64,000 bases of DNA from Rhodobacteraceae bacterium UBA6213 (GCA_002421605.1 DISJ01000003.1:124001-188000), one strand, 5' to 3'. Shown: positions 50,956 through 61,182, counted from the first letter of the stretch. The notes: generated from the letters alone by a model not told the origin. Made by a program: numbers and translations.

Positions 50956-52760
50956 CAGTAAACGCGCTTTTTCGGGGCGAGTTTTTTCGGGTCGATGCCG
51001 CCATCCTTGAATGCCGTCAGCGGCTCGGTATGCACCGGGCGATAGCTGAGATCGACCTTGGCCCCATCGACCCGCGCGATGGTATGCTTGCGCCAGTTCT
51101 TGTCGTCGCGCTCGGGGTAATCCTCGTGCGCGTGGGCGCCACGGCTTTCCTTGCGCGCGGCGGCACCGGTAATGGTCGCCAATGCGTTCGGCATCAGATT
51201 AGCCAGTTCAAGCGTTTCCATCAGATCCGAGTTCCAGATCAGCGAGCGGTCGGTGACCTTGAGATCGCCCATCTTCGCGGCAATCTCGGTCATCAGCTTA
51301 ACGCCCTCATCAAGCACTTTCTCGGTGCGGAAAACTGCCGCGTTGGCTTGCATCGCCTGCTGCATTTCCAGCCGCAGTTGCGCCGTCGGAACGTTGCCCT
51401 TGGCGTGGCGCAGCGCGTCAAAGCGTGCCAGCGAGGCATCGATCGAAGCCGTGTTGAGCACCGGGTTCGGTGCCTCGGCGTCAACCACCACGCCCGCCCG
51501 GATCGAGGCGGCGCGGCCCAGAACCACAAGGTCGATCAGGCTGTTGGCGCCAAGACGGTTGGCTCCGTGCAAGCTTGCACAGGCCGCTTCACCGACCGCC
51601 ATGAGGCCCGGGACCACTGCATCAGGAGTACCCTCAACCGGGTTAAGTACTTCGCCCCAATAGTTGGTGGGAATGCCGCCCATGTTGTAGTGCACGGTCG
51701 GCAGCACCGGGACCGGTTGCTTGGTAACATCAACACCAGCAAAGATCTTGGCGCTTTCCGTGATGCCCGGAAGCCGCTCGGCCAGCAGCTCTGGCGGCAG
51801 GTGGCTCAGGTTCAGGTAGATATGGTCCTTTTTCGGGCCCACACCGCGCCCTTCGCGGATTTCCATCGTCATGCAGCGTGACACCACATCGCGACTGGCG
51901 AGATCCTTGAAGGTGGGCGCGTAGCGTTCCATGAACCGCTCGCCCTCGGAGTTGGTAAGGTATCCGCCTTCGCCGCGCGCACCTTCGGTAATCAGCACGC
52001 CCGCGCCGTAAACGCCCGTCGGGTGAAACTGCACGAACTCCATATCCTGCAGCGGCAATCCGGCGCGCGCCACCATCCCGCCACCGTCGCCAGTGCAGGT
52101 GTGGGCCGAGGTGGCCGAGAAATAGGCGCGGCCATAGCCGCCGGTCGCCAGCACTACCATTTTCGCGTTGAATACGTGGATCGTGCCGTCATCAAGTTTC
52201 CATGCCACGACACCTTGGCACGAGCCGTCTTCGCCCATGATCAGATCAAGCGCGAAATACTCGATGAAGAATTCAGCGTTGTTCTTGAGGCTTTGACCAT
52301 AAAGCGTGTGCAGCATCGCATGACCGGTGCGGTCAGCTGCGGCGCAGACCCGCTCTACCGGTACACCGTCACCGTATTCGGTGGTATGGCCGCCGAACGG
52401 GCGCTGGTAGATCTTGCCTTCTTCTGTGCGACTGAACGGCACACCGTAGTGTTCCAGTTCGTACACGGCCTTGGGGGCTTCGCGCGCGACATATTCCATG
52501 GTGTCCATGTCGCCCAGCCAGTCCGACCCTTTGACGGTGTCGAACATGTGCCATTGCCAGCTATCAGGGCCCATGTTGCCAAGGCTCGCAGCAATACCGC
52601 CCTGTGCAGCAACCGTGTGGCTGCGGGTGGGGAACACCTTGGTCACGCAAGCGGTGCGCAGCCCCTGTTCGGCCATACCGAGTGTGGCGCGAAGCCCGGC
52701 ACCGCCGGCCCCCACCACAACCACGTCGTAATCATGTGTTTCGTATTCATATGCAGGCAT
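50955..52760 (-). CDS. sdhA: Succinate dehydrogenase flavoprotein subunit
   Basis: A 601-residue FAD subunit oxidising succinate to fumarate. N-terminal GAGGAGLRATLG binds FAD, and the covalent histidine lies in RSHTVAAQGGIAA. The active-site region HPTGVYGAG, with ITEGARGEGG and the capping HGANRLGANSLIDLVV, is complete. It abuts sdhD (nine bases) and the small lipoprotein gene. It links to the TCA genes on the right of the window. Confidence 0.97.
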   Translation of the reverse strand: MPAYEYETHDYDVVVVGAGGAGLRATLGMAEQGLRTACVTKVFPTRSHTVAAQGGIAASLGNMGPDSWQWHMFDTVKGSDWLGDMDTMEYVAREAPKAVYELEHYGVPFSRTEEGKIYQRPFGGHTTEYGDGVPVERVCAAADRTGHAMLHTLYGQSLKNNAEFFIEYFALDLIMGEDGSCQGVVAWKLDDGTIHVFNAKMVVLATGGYGRAYFSATSAHTCTGDGGGMVARAGLPLQDMEFVQFHPTGVYGAGVLITEGARGEGGYLTNSEGERFMERYAPTFKDLASRDVVSRCMTMEIREGRGVGPKKDHIYLNLSHLPPELLAERLPGITESAKIFAGVDVTKQPVPVLPTVHYNMGGIPTNYWGEVLNPVEGTPDAVVPGLMAVGEAACASLHGANRLGANSLIDLVVLGRAASIRAGVVVDAEAPNPVLNTASIDASLARFDALRHAKGNVPTAQLRLEMQQAMQANAAVFRTEKVLDEGVKLMTEIAAKMGDLKVTDRSLIWNSDLMETLELANLMPNALATITGAAARKESRGAHAHEDYPERDDKNWRKHTIARVDGAKVDLSYRPVHTEPLTAFKDGGIDPKKLAPKKRVY

Positions 52761-52769
52761 GTCGATCTC

Positions 52770-53141
52770 TCAGTTCGCGATGCGGACGAGCGCAAAAAGC
52801 ACCGTCGCCGTGATCAGGTAAGACAGCGAAACCACGAAGATCGTCAGATACCTGCGTGCTCGGCCCTTGGCGTAATCTGTCAACACCGAACCGGCGCCGT
52901 GGGGAAAGTGGCGCATCGCGATGAAGAACACCAACCCAGTGACAATCGCCGGAATTGGCCGCGAAAAGGTCGCCACCACACCGGCATGATCCTGCCCGAG
53001 GGCGTGACCGAAGATGTACAGAAACACCGGCATCAGAAAGGCCAGCCCGGTCGCGGTCAGCGTCATGTGCTTGTGGGTTTCGGTGCCGTGGTGCGCTGGC
53101 CCCTTGCCTTCGGCACGTTTGCGGTCCGTCAGATAGCGCAT
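52770..53141 (-). CDS. sdhD: Succinate dehydrogenase membrane anchor subunit D
   Basis: A 123-residue membrane protein with three helices. A heme or quinone-contact His and the DYAKGRARR segment (near residue 87) fit SdhD. With SdhC it anchors complex II and holds the quinone site. It lies between sdhC (11-base gap) and sdhA. Confidence 0.93.
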   Translation of the reverse strand: MRYLTDRKRAEGKGPAHHGTETHKHMTLTATGLAFLMPVFLYIFGHALGQDHAGVVATFSRPIPAIVTGLVFFIAMRHFPHGAGSVLTDYAKGRARRYLTIFVVSLSYLITATVLFALVRIAN

Positions 53142-53152
53142 GTCTAGCCCTC

Positions 53153-53548
53153 TCAGATGACGATGAGTGTGAGGATGGTCAGCACGACCGACCCGATAAT
53201 ACAGCCCCAGCCGAGCAATTCGACGGTGCGCAGTTCAAGGCCCCTGCCGGTGTCCCACAGAAGGTGGCGCAGTCCGCCCAGGTAATGGTACCAGACTGCA
53301 AGCAGCGAGAGGGTGAAGACCAGATCACCGAACCACGAGGTTGCCACAGCATCGGCAGTGGCAAAGGCTTCGGGGCCGAGGGCTGCGGCCAGCAGCCACC
53401 AAACCGCCAACAGCACGCCGAACATCATCCCGATGCCGGTTACCCGGATCATGATCGACGAAAACGACGTGATCTGCGGTCTGAATATAATTCGATAGGT
53501 GGTCAGGTGGGGGGAAAGAGGCCGGTCAACCCGGTTGGAGTCCGCCAT
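53153..53548 (-). CDS. sdhC: Succinate dehydrogenase cytochrome b556 subunit
   Basis: A 131-residue three-helix protein. N-terminal RPLSPHLTTYR and SSIMIRVTGIGM, and the heme-ligand segment YHYLGGLRHLLWD, are typical of SdhC. It is the first gene of the sdh operon, with the promoter expected in the 374-base region upstream. Confidence 0.94.
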   Translation of the reverse strand: MADSNRVDRPLSPHLTTYRIIFRPQITSFSSIMIRVTGIGMMFGVLLAVWWLLAAALGPEAFATADAVATSWFGDLVFTLSLLAVWYHYLGGLRHLLWDTGRGLELRTVELLGWGCIIGSVVLTILTLIVI

Positions 53549-53922
53549 GGTGGGTCCCTCTGTCGCTTGGCGTCCGCGACGCAGGGCAAGCCTGCTCGGC
53601 GGCGCTGGCTGAATGATGTCCCCTCAATAGCGCAATTTTCAGCCAAGTCACGCCCCGCCGAACCAAAATGTACAACTTTTTCTTCTGCCACATCGACGCA
53701 GGGCGTGGATGTGATCACGAAATACCAATTTGGGTCAGCAAGTTACCGCTTGCGGCCTTACACGCGGCCAGCAGGCAAACCTGCCAATCGTGTTGCCAGC
53801 AACAGCCCGCGCGCCGAATTCACGGTGATTTTTGCGAGGCATTAAGTCTGTCAAAACTGCTCAATGCGCGCACAAACGCCGCGCCACGGAAGGCAGGGCG
53901 CCGTCGATAGCGGACGGCGCGC
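53549..53922. other. Non-coding region upstream of sdhC and downstream of mch
   Basis: This 374-base stretch separates the mch operon end from the sdh promoter. I see no convincing gene: open frames are fragments in several phases. It probably holds the sdh promoter; a short imperfect hairpin near 53893-53920 (GGCGCCGTC/GACGGCGCGCC) could terminate mch. Confidence 0.5.
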
Positions 53923-54954
53923 CTAAAGTGGCATCAGCGCCCAATAGTCGAGGTCGAGCAACACTTCGGGCGCATATTTGCCATCGTCGCCTTTCAACGC
54001 AAAAGGTGCGGCCCCCTGTTTGGTCGCCACCAACCGCAGCCGAACCGCCCCCACGCCCGGTGCCGCGGTTTCAGCGCGTTCAAGCACTTCGGTCCACGCG
54101 TGTACCGTATCGCCCGCAAAACAGGGGTTGGCATGGATGCCAGCGTTCAGCGCCACGATCATCTGTGCGTTGGCCAACCCGTTAAATGAAAGCGAGCGGG
54201 CAAGGCTAATGACATGGCCGCCATAAATCAGCCGTCGCCCGTCGGGCCGCTGGGTAGCATCGAAATGCACCTTGGCAGTATTTTGCCAAAGACGCGTGGC
54301 CAGCATATGTTCGGCTTCTTCGATGGTCACGCCATCGACATGGTCGATACGCTCGCCCACCGCATAGTTGCCGCAGCGGTGTGGCTCGCCCGCCAGCCCG
54401 AAATCGTAATCGGTAAAGTGCAACCCCTCGGGCACCACCAGATCGGCGGCAGCGACGGATTTGGCAAGTTCGGGCACCACCGGCGCCGGAGCCGGTGCGG
54501 ACGCATCCCGTTTGCGCACCATCACCCAGCGGACATATTCCAGCACGACCTCGTCGCGCTGATTCAGTCCGCGCGTGCGCACATACACCACACCCGAGGT
54601 GCCGCTGGAGTTTTGCTTTAGCCCGATCACCTGCGATTCTGACGCCAGCGTATCGCCCGGCCAAACCGGCCGCAGCCAGCGCCCCTCGGCGTAGCCAAGG
54701 TTGGCCACCGCGTTCAGGCTGATGTCGGGCACGGTCTTGCCAAACACCAGATGAAACGCCGCAAGATCGTCAATCGGCGAACCCGCTAACCCGCAAGCGC
54801 GCGCGAAGGCGTCCGAGGAATAGAGCGCGCCGCGCGCCGGATATAGTGCATGGTAAAGCGCACGCTCCCCCCCCGAGACGGTTCGTGGCACCGCGTGGCG
54901 GATCGTTTCGCCCAGACGGTAGTCCTCGAAAAAGCGCCCCGGGTTGGTCTTCAT
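53923..54954 (-). CDS. mch: Mesaconyl-CoA hydratase (beta-methylmalyl-CoA dehydratase)
   Basis: A 343-residue protein of two MaoC-like hotdog halves. Active-site-type segments are seen (DDLAAFHLVFGKTVPD and the second-half RLIYGGHVISLARSLSFNG in parts). Known mesaconyl-CoA hydratases of Rhodobacter are of this size. The enzyme interconverts mesaconyl-CoA and beta-methylmalyl-CoA in the ethylmalonyl-CoA pathway for acetyl-CoA assimilation. It directly follows the DUF1737 gene and shares its transcript with nnrU and mcl2. Confidence 0.85.
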   Translation of the reverse strand: MKTNPGRFFEDYRLGETIRHAVPRTVSGGERALYHALYPARGALYSSDAFARACGLAGSPIDDLAAFHLVFGKTVPDISLNAVANLGYAEGRWLRPVWPGDTLASESQVIGLKQNSSGTSGVVYVRTRGLNQRDEVVLEYVRWVMVRKRDASAPAPAPVVPELAKSVAAADLVVPEGLHFTDYDFGLAGEPHRCGNYAVGERIDHVDGVTIEEAEHMLATRLWQNTAKVHFDATQRPDGRRLIYGGHVISLARSLSFNGLANAQMIVALNAGIHANPCFAGDTVHAWTEVLERAETAAPGVGAVRLRLVATKQGAAPFALKGDDGKYAPEVLLDLDYWALMPL

Positions 54955-55158
54955 CTATTGCTCTCCAAGTTTCATCTCGGGGTGGTAAGGGATGGCTGTA
55001 TCCTTCACCACCGCCTGCGCGCAGCGCATCACACCGCGCGCTGCATCAAAGGCGTAGGCAGGGCTGCCGTGCAGCGCCCAGCCCTTGGACAACGCAAGAC
55101 TGACCTTGTGGCAAAACGCCGAGGTGTCATCGTCGCTCAGCAGTCGATAGACTTGCAT
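54955..55158 (-). CDS. DUF1737-domain small protein
   Basis: A 67-residue protein with QVYRLLSDDDTSAFCHKVS, a GWALHGSPAYAFD stretch and a CAQAVVK segment, which fit DUF1737. The ATG at 55158 overlaps the nnrU stop by one base and is preferred over an in-frame start inside nnrU. Its stop abuts the mch start. Function unknown; a role linked to the CoA-ester pathway is only suggested by position. Confidence 0.8.
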   Translation of the reverse strand: MQVYRLLSDDDTSAFCHKVSLALSKGWALHGSPAYAFDAARGVMRCAQAVVKDTAIPYHPEMKLGEQ

Positions 55159-55709
55159 CACATCACCGTCACAAAGGGGTTGTGACCAAGCCAAATGTGA
55201 ATGCCGGTCGCGACGCCAAATATCAGCACGGTCGCCACAAGGTTCTTGGCGTCGCCTGCAAGGCTACCCGGCGCCGGGCGTTTCCACTTGGTCGCACGGT
55301 TGATCATCACCATTTCAGCCACGGCCCAAAGCCCCATGCCGCCGAACAGCACCAGCGACGCGCTGTCACCGTTAACCAACAGGTGCGACAGCGCCCAAAT
55401 CAACACGCCGGTCAGCATCGGGTGTCGCATCTTGTTGACCAGCAGGCCCTTGGTGCCGCCGACCCCAAGCAGGAATATCGCCACCACCATCGCGAGGTTA
55501 TTGACGTGCACCCCCCAAGACGGCGTGTGATAAAGCTGCACCTGCGTGGCCGCACGAAACCCGAGCACCATCAGCACAATACCCAAGACCGACAGGCCCG
55601 CGACCATCGCCTTTGCGCTGTCGCCCATACTGGCGCGCGCTTTTGGTGCAATGCGTTTGAACATGTGGGAACCAACCCACAACAATAGACCCAGAAGCAG
55701 AACCGTCAT
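55158..55709 (-). CDS. nnrU: NnrU-family membrane protein
   Basis: A 183-residue membrane protein with about five helices and the LLLWVGSHMFKRIAP and RHPMLTGVLIWALSHLLVNGD segments of the NnrU family. NnrU was first linked to nitric oxide reduction in Rhodobacter, but family members are common outside denitrification loci, as here. It lies between mcl2 (nine bases upstream) and the DUF1737 gene. Confidence 0.88.
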   Translation of the reverse strand: MTVLLLGLLLWVGSHMFKRIAPKARASMGDSAKAMVAGLSVLGIVLMVLGFRAATQVQLYHTPSWGVHVNNLAMVVAIFLLGVGGTKGLLVNKMRHPMLTGVLIWALSHLLVNGDSASLVLFGGMGLWAVAEMVMINRATKWKRPAPGSLAGDAKNLVATVLIFGVATGIHIWLGHNPFVTVM

Positions 55710-55718
55710 GATGCCCTC

Positions 55719-56576
55719 TCAGGTTGCATTCAGCGCGGCGATCGCATTCGCTTTGGCCAGCATTTGCCGCGCCGTGACGATATGCAGGTTTTCGACAATC
55801 TTTCCATCCACAACCGCAACGCCCTGCCCCTTCGCCTCGGCGGCCTCAAACGCGGCAATCTGGCGGCGGGCAAGTTCGATTTCGCCTTCGGAAGGCGCAA
55901 ATACCTCGTTGGCGATGTCCAGTTGCGCGGGGTGGATCAGTGTCTTGCCATCAAAGCCCATGTCACGGCCTTGCACGGATTCCGCTCGCAGGCCGGCGTC
56001 ATCCTTGAAGGCGTTATAGACGCCATCGATGATAGTCAGCCCGTATGCCTTGGCCGCCAAAAGGCAAAGCCCCAGCCCCGCCTGCAGCGGCAATCGATCC
56101 GCGCGAAAGCGGCTGCCAAGTTCCTTGGAAAGGTCGTTGGTGCCCATCACCATACCCGTCAGCCGCGGGTGTGCCGCAATTTCGGCGGCGTTCAGCATAC
56201 CGCGTGCAGTTTCCATCATCGCCCAGAGCGGCAGCGAGGGAACCCGCTCTGCCACCGCCTGCAGATCCGCCGTCGACGACACCTTGGGGATCAGCAGCGC
56301 GTCAATATCGGCTCGGGCAAAAGCTGCAAGGTCCGCATCACCCCAAGCGGTATCCAGCCCGTTCACCCGCACAATCCGCGCGCGCCGACCATAGTCGGTG
56401 GTGGCAAGTGTGGCCCCCAGAAGCGCCCGCGCGGCGGGCTTTTCATCGGGTGCCACAGCGTCTTCCAGATCGAAGATGATAGCATCCGCCGCCAGATCGC
56501 GCGCCTTTTCCAGTGCGCGGTCTTTCGATCCGGGGATGTAGAGCACCGAACGGTAGGGGCGGGCGGACGGGTTCAT
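55719..56576 (-). CDS. mcl2: (3S)-malyl-CoA thioesterase / HpcH-HpaI-family CoA-ester lyase
   Basis: A 285-residue TIM-barrel protein of the HpcH/HpaI/CitE family. Metal and substrate-binding parts are intact: RSVLYIPGSKDRALEKA, FDLEDAVAPDEK, MMETARGMLNA and FDGKTLIHPAQ. The length and the neighbourhood with mch, mdh and suc genes match the Mcl2 paralogue of Rhodobacter sphaeroides, which hydrolyses (3S)-malyl-CoA to malate plus CoA. A direct malyl-CoA lyase is the alternative. It heads the mcl2-nnrU-DUF1737-mch operon. Confidence 0.85.
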   Translation of the reverse strand: MNPSARPYRSVLYIPGSKDRALEKARDLAADAIIFDLEDAVAPDEKPAARALLGATLATTDYGRRARIVRVNGLDTAWGDADLAAFARADIDALLIPKVSSTADLQAVAERVPSLPLWAMMETARGMLNAAEIAAHPRLTGMVMGTNDLSKELGSRFRADRLPLQAGLGLCLLAAKAYGLTIIDGVYNAFKDDAGLRAESVQGRDMGFDGKTLIHPAQLDIANEVFAPSEGEIELARRQIAAFEAAEAKGQGVAVVDGKIVENLHIVTARQMLAKANAIAALNAT

Positions 56577-56756
56577 GATTCTCTCCCTCGCAATAATCTT
56601 TCGCCAAGGACCACATTTTCAGCATATTCGGCAAGCCCCGATGTGCCGCAGCGCAGCAATACGCGGGGGCAGAGCGGGAACGCCCGCACAGTTCACCACA
56701 TCTTGGCGCATGGGCACGACGCTCGGCAAGGAATTGCCAATGCCAAGGGGTGTCCC

Positions 56757-56957
56757 ATGTCGCATAGATCGGTTCTAGCAGCGCTCGGGTTCGGGCTTCT
56801 GATTCTGGCCGCGCCGCAGGTGCGCGCTGAACCTGTCAGCGGCGCGCCGTGCGCGGTGGCGGAGGGCTTGGCAAAAGCAGTCGTTGCGCCATTCGTGCCC
56901 GACACGACAGCGGACTTGCACAATCTTGCGGCTGCTTGGCCGCGCGCGCCCGCCTGA
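56757..56957 (+). CDS. Small secreted protein, unknown
   Basis: A 66-residue predicted protein with a signal peptide (MSHRSVLAALGFGLLILAAP, cleavage after VRA). The mature part of some 40 residues has one Cys. AAGGGG lies before the ATG. A much longer open frame that contains it, from 55764, is antisense to mcl2 and is not used. It lies between divergent mcl2 and the TauE/SafE gene. Function unknown; it could be a chance frame, but the signal peptide and ribosome site argue for a gene. Confidence 0.5.
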   Translation: MSHRSVLAALGFGLLILAAPQVRAEPVSGAPCAVAEGLAKAVVAPFVPDTTADLHNLAAAWPRAPA

Positions 56958-57005
56958 TCGGGTGGTCGGCAAGGCATGAGGCACTACGCGAAAGCTGCGC
57001 AAGAT

Positions 57006-57743
57006 TCAGATCGCCTGCCACAAAAGCCGCAACGAGATTGCGAGCAGTGTCCATGTGATGATACGAAAAAATAGCTCTTGCGGGATCACCCGCGTCAGCC
57101 GCACTCCCGCCAGCACTGCCAGCGCCGCGGGCACCATCAGCACCGCTGCAACCTTCAAATGCTCGGTCGAAAGCTGGCCAAGCGCATAATATGGCACCAG
57201 TTTTATTGCGTTTATCCACGCGAACAGAATTGTCGAAGTGCCCGCAAAGGTCAGCTTATCCATGCCCAGCGACAGCGCATAGACCTGCCACGGCGGGCCG
57301 CCGGAATGGCTGACGAAGCTGGTGAAGCCGCTGATCGTGCCCCAAAAGATACCGGGGCCTACGCGCGCTTTGCGCGCGCCTGCAATCCGTGGCCGCAAAA
57401 TTGCGTTCGCCGCAAAAATCGTGCCGATCAGCCCGATCAACGCGGTTACCGCGCGTTCGGACACCATGCTTGATGTGGCCCAGCCAATGCCAACACCCAG
57501 CACCGCAGCTGGCGCCACTATCGCCAGAACGCGGGCATCAAATGCCTTGCGCCAAGCCCAAAGCCCGAATGCGTCAGAGACAATATAGACGGGCAGCAAC
57601 AAACCTGCTGCCGCGACCGGGTTCATCACCTGCGCCAATAGCGGCACCGCCAGCATACTGACAACCGGCATCCCGCCTTTCGACAGCCCAACCAGCAACG
57701 CCGCCACCACTGCAAACGCCCAACCGGCTACGCCCAGGTCCAT
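57006..57743 (-). CDS. TauE/SafE-family sulfite exporter-like membrane protein
   Basis: A 245-residue protein with about seven to eight helices. GLSKGGMPVVSMLAVPLLA and FVSHSGGPPWQVYALSLGMDK (in parts) are the repeat motifs of the TauE/SafE anion transporters, which export sulfite, sulfoacetate or similar. The ATG at 57743 starts the first helix. It is divergent from mdh, with a 160-base region between. The substrate is not known. Confidence 0.88.
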   Translation of the reverse strand: MDLGVAGWAFAVVAALLVGLSKGGMPVVSMLAVPLLAQVMNPVAAAGLLLPVYIVSDAFGLWAWRKAFDARVLAIVAPAAVLGVGIGWATSSMVSERAVTALIGLIGTIFAANAILRPRIAGARKARVGPGIFWGTISGFTSFVSHSGGPPWQVYALSLGMDKLTFAGTSTILFAWINAIKLVPYYALGQLSTEHLKVAAVLMVPAALAVLAGVRLTRVIPQELFFRIITWTLLAISLRLLWQAI

Positions 57744-57903
57744 TTCGCCCCCGCCCCCGTTTCGCGGTGCCTTAGCGTAATCCGGGCGGCAAAGGAATGC
57801 TCGCCGCGTTGCTGCGTTGCAGCGGACTTGCGCGAAGCCGCCCAAGGGGCTAGGCAATTGCCCGTCAGTCTTTTTTTGTAAACACCCTGACCCGGAGGAA
57901 TTC

Positions 57904-58866
57904 ATGGCCAGACCCAAGATCGCGCTGATCGGCGCGGGGCAGATCGGCGGCACACTCGCCCATCTCGCTGCGATCAAGGAATTGGGCGACGTCGTATTGT
58001 TCGACATCGCCGAAGGCACGCCGCAAGGCAAAGCACTCGACATCGCGGAATCAGGCCCGTCCGAGGGTTTCGACGCCGCCTTGAAGGGCACCAACAGCTA
58101 CGAAGACCTTGCAGGCGCTGACGTCTGCATCGTTACGGCTGGCGTGCCTCGCAAGCCGGGGATGAGCCGCGACGACCTTTTGGGCATCAACCTCAAGGTG
58201 ATGAAATCGGTTGGCGAGGGCATCAAGACGCATTGCCCGGACGCTTTCGTGATCTGTATCACCAACCCGCTTGACGCAATGGTCTGGGCGCTGCGCGAGT
58301 TCTCTGGCCTGCCGCACAACAAAGTTGTTGGCATGGCGGGCGTGCTTGATTCGGCGCGCTTCCGCCACTTCCTTGCGGTCGAGTTCAATGTCTCGATGCG
58401 CGACGTCACAGCCTTCGTGCTGGGCGGTCATGGCGATACGATGGTGCCGTTGGCGCGCTATTCGGCTGTCGGCGGCGTGCCGCTGCCGGACCTTGTGAAA
58501 ATGGGCTGGACCACGCAGGACCGTCTGGACGCGATCGTGCAGCGCACCCGTGATGGCGGCGCCGAAATCGTCGGCCTGCTGAAAACCGGCTCGGCCTTCT
58601 ACGCGCCCGCTACCAGTGCCATCGAAATGGCCGAAGCCTACCTCAAGGATCAAAAGCGTCTGCTGCCCTGTGCGGCTTATGTGGACGGCGCGCTTGGTCT
58701 GAACGGCATGTATGTGGGCGTGCCCACGGTGATCGGCGCGGGTGGCATCGAGCGGATCGTGAATATCGCGCTCAACAAGGACGAACAGGCGATGTTCGAC
58801 AAATCGGTCGAAGCCGTGAAGGGCCTTGTTGCCGCCTGCAAGGCAATCGATCCCTCGCTGGCATAA
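57904..58866 (+). CDS. mdh: Malate dehydrogenase (NAD)
   Basis: A 320-residue lactate/malate-type dehydrogenase. Glycine-rich ALIGAGQIGGTLAH binds NAD, and D in the second strand (FDIAEG) selects NAD. RKPGMSRDD, NPLDAMVW, and the catalytic His in GGHGDTMVPL are complete. It makes oxaloacetate from malate. GGAGGAATTC precedes the ATG at 57904. It is the first of the mdh-sucC-sucD-unknown-sucA cluster, separated from sucC by a terminator-like hairpin and an operator-like repeat. Confidence 0.96.
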   Translation: MARPKIALIGAGQIGGTLAHLAAIKELGDVVLFDIAEGTPQGKALDIAESGPSEGFDAALKGTNSYEDLAGADVCIVTAGVPRKPGMSRDDLLGINLKVMKSVGEGIKTHCPDAFVICITNPLDAMVWALREFSGLPHNKVVGMAGVLDSARFRHFLAVEFNVSMRDVTAFVLGGHGDTMVPLARYSAVGGVPLPDLVKMGWTTQDRLDAIVQRTRDGGAEIVGLLKTGSAFYAPATSAIEMAEAYLKDQKRLLPCAAYVDGALGLNGMYVGVPTVIGAGGIERIVNIALNKDEQAMFDKSVEAVKGLVAACKAIDPSLA

Positions 58867-58882
58867 GCCAGACATCACGACC

Positions 58883-58908
58883 AAGGGCGCGCCGTTGGGT
58901 GCGCCCTT
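58883..58908 (+). terminator. Terminator-like hairpin after mdh
   Basis: AAGGGCGC (58883-58890) pairs with GCGCCCTT (58901-58908) around a 10-base loop. No long T-run follows, so read-through into sucC is probable. Confidence 0.6.
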
Positions 58909-58952
58909 CGCATCTGCGACGCGCGAATCGGCACGCGAGCGCTCGCTCTATT

Positions 58953-58987
58953 TTTGTGATCACGCGTCTAAAACCCGTGATCACAAA
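58953..58987. promoter_or_regulatory. Long inverted repeat upstream of sucC, probable operator
   Basis: TTTGTGATCACG (58953-58964) and CGTGATCACAAA (58976-58987) form a perfect 12-bp inverted repeat with an 11-base spacer. Each arm contains the 8-bp palindrome GTGATCAC, so there are two dimer sites 23 bases (about two helical turns) apart. It lies 108 bases before the sucC ATG. The binding protein is unknown. Confidence 0.65.
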
Positions 58988-59094
58988 TGCCCGATTTCCC
59001 CGCGCCTCGCTGCATTTGCAGCAAAAAGCGTTTTGCTCTGGCCCCGTTCCGTGCGACAGACGGCGCCAATTGCAAGCCACATGGGACATGGGCC

Positions 59095-60288
<1,194 letters not shown>

Positions 60289-60292
60289 GATC

Positions 60293-61177
60293 ATGGCCAT
60301 TCTCGTCAACGAAAACACCAAGGTGATCTGCCAAGGCTTCACCGGCAGCCAAGGAACGTTCCATAGCGAACAGGCCATCGCCTATGGCACCAAGATGGTC
60401 GGCGGCGTGACGCCCGGCAAAGGCGGCAGCCTGCACCTCAACCTGCCCGTTTTCAACTCGGTACACGAGGCGCGCGCGGTCACCGGGGCCAACGCTTCGG
60501 CGATCTATGTGCCGCCGCCGTTTGCCGCCGACTCGATCCTCGAGGCAATCGACGCCGAGATGGAACTGATCGTGTGCATCACCGAGGGTATCCCGGTCTT
60601 GGACATGATGCGGGTGAAGCGCGCGCTTGAAGGGTCGAAAAGCCGCCTGATCGGGCCGAATTGCCCCGGCATCATCACGCCCGACGCCTGCAAGATCGGC
60701 ATCATGCCGGGCCACATCCACCGGCGCGGGTCGTGCGGCGTGGTTAGCCGTTCGGGCACGCTGACCTACGAAGCGGTCAAGCAAACCTCGGACCTCGGGC
60801 TAGGCCAATCGACCGCGGTGGGCATCGGCGGCGACCCGATCAAGGGCACCGAACATATTGATGTGCTCGAGATGTTTCTGGCCGACCCGGAAACCACCTC
60901 GATCATCATGATCGGTGAAATCGGCGGTGCTGCCGAAGAAGACGCAGCGCAGTTTCTGACGGACGAGAAAAAGCGTGGCCGCTGGAAGCCGACTGCAGGC
61001 TTTATCGCCGGACGCACCGCCCCCAAAGGTCGGCGCATGGGCCATGCGGGCGCCATCGTCTCGGGCGGCAAGGGCGATGCGGAAAGCAAGATCGAAGCCA
61101 TGCGCGCCGCCGGAATCGTGGTAGCCGACAGCCCGGCAAGTTTGGGCGAAGCGGTGATGAAGGCGCTAGGGCGCTAA
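60293..61177 (+). CDS. sucD: Succinyl-CoA synthetase alpha subunit
   Basis: A 294-residue subunit with CoA-binding GFTGSQGTFHSEQAI at the N-terminus and the phosphorylated histidine in RRMGHAGAIVSGG. PNCPGIITPDACKIGIMPGHI (in parts) is also typical. It is coupled to sucC. A secreted protein gene follows five bases later. Confidence 0.97.
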   Translation: MAILVNENTKVICQGFTGSQGTFHSEQAIAYGTKMVGGVTPGKGGSLHLNLPVFNSVHEARAVTGANASAIYVPPPFAADSILEAIDAEMELIVCITEGIPVLDMMRVKRALEGSKSRLIGPNCPGIITPDACKIGIMPGHIHRRGSCGVVSRSGTLTYEAVKQTSDLGLGQSTAVGIGGDPIKGTEHIDVLEMFLADPETTSIIMIGEIGGAAEEDAAQFLTDEKKRGRWKPTAGFIAGRTAPKGRRMGHAGAIVSGGKGDAESKIEAMRAAGIVVADSPASLGEAVMKALGR

Positions 61178-61182
61178 CGGCG

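Noticed and set aside
50931..53147. Two long plus-strand frames opposite sdhA and sdhD
   Set aside because: High-GC mirror frames without motifs; rich in His, Arg and Gln as expected for antisense of real genes.
55764..56957. Long plus-strand reading frame of nearly 400 codons
   Set aside because: It is antisense to mcl2, which has clear family motifs; only its last 66 codons (56757-56957) have a signal peptide and ribosome site and were kept.
58956..58985. CRP-type site (TGTGA-N6-TCACA) upstream of sucC
   Set aside because: The spacing does not fit; each arm is a full GTGATCAC palindrome instead.
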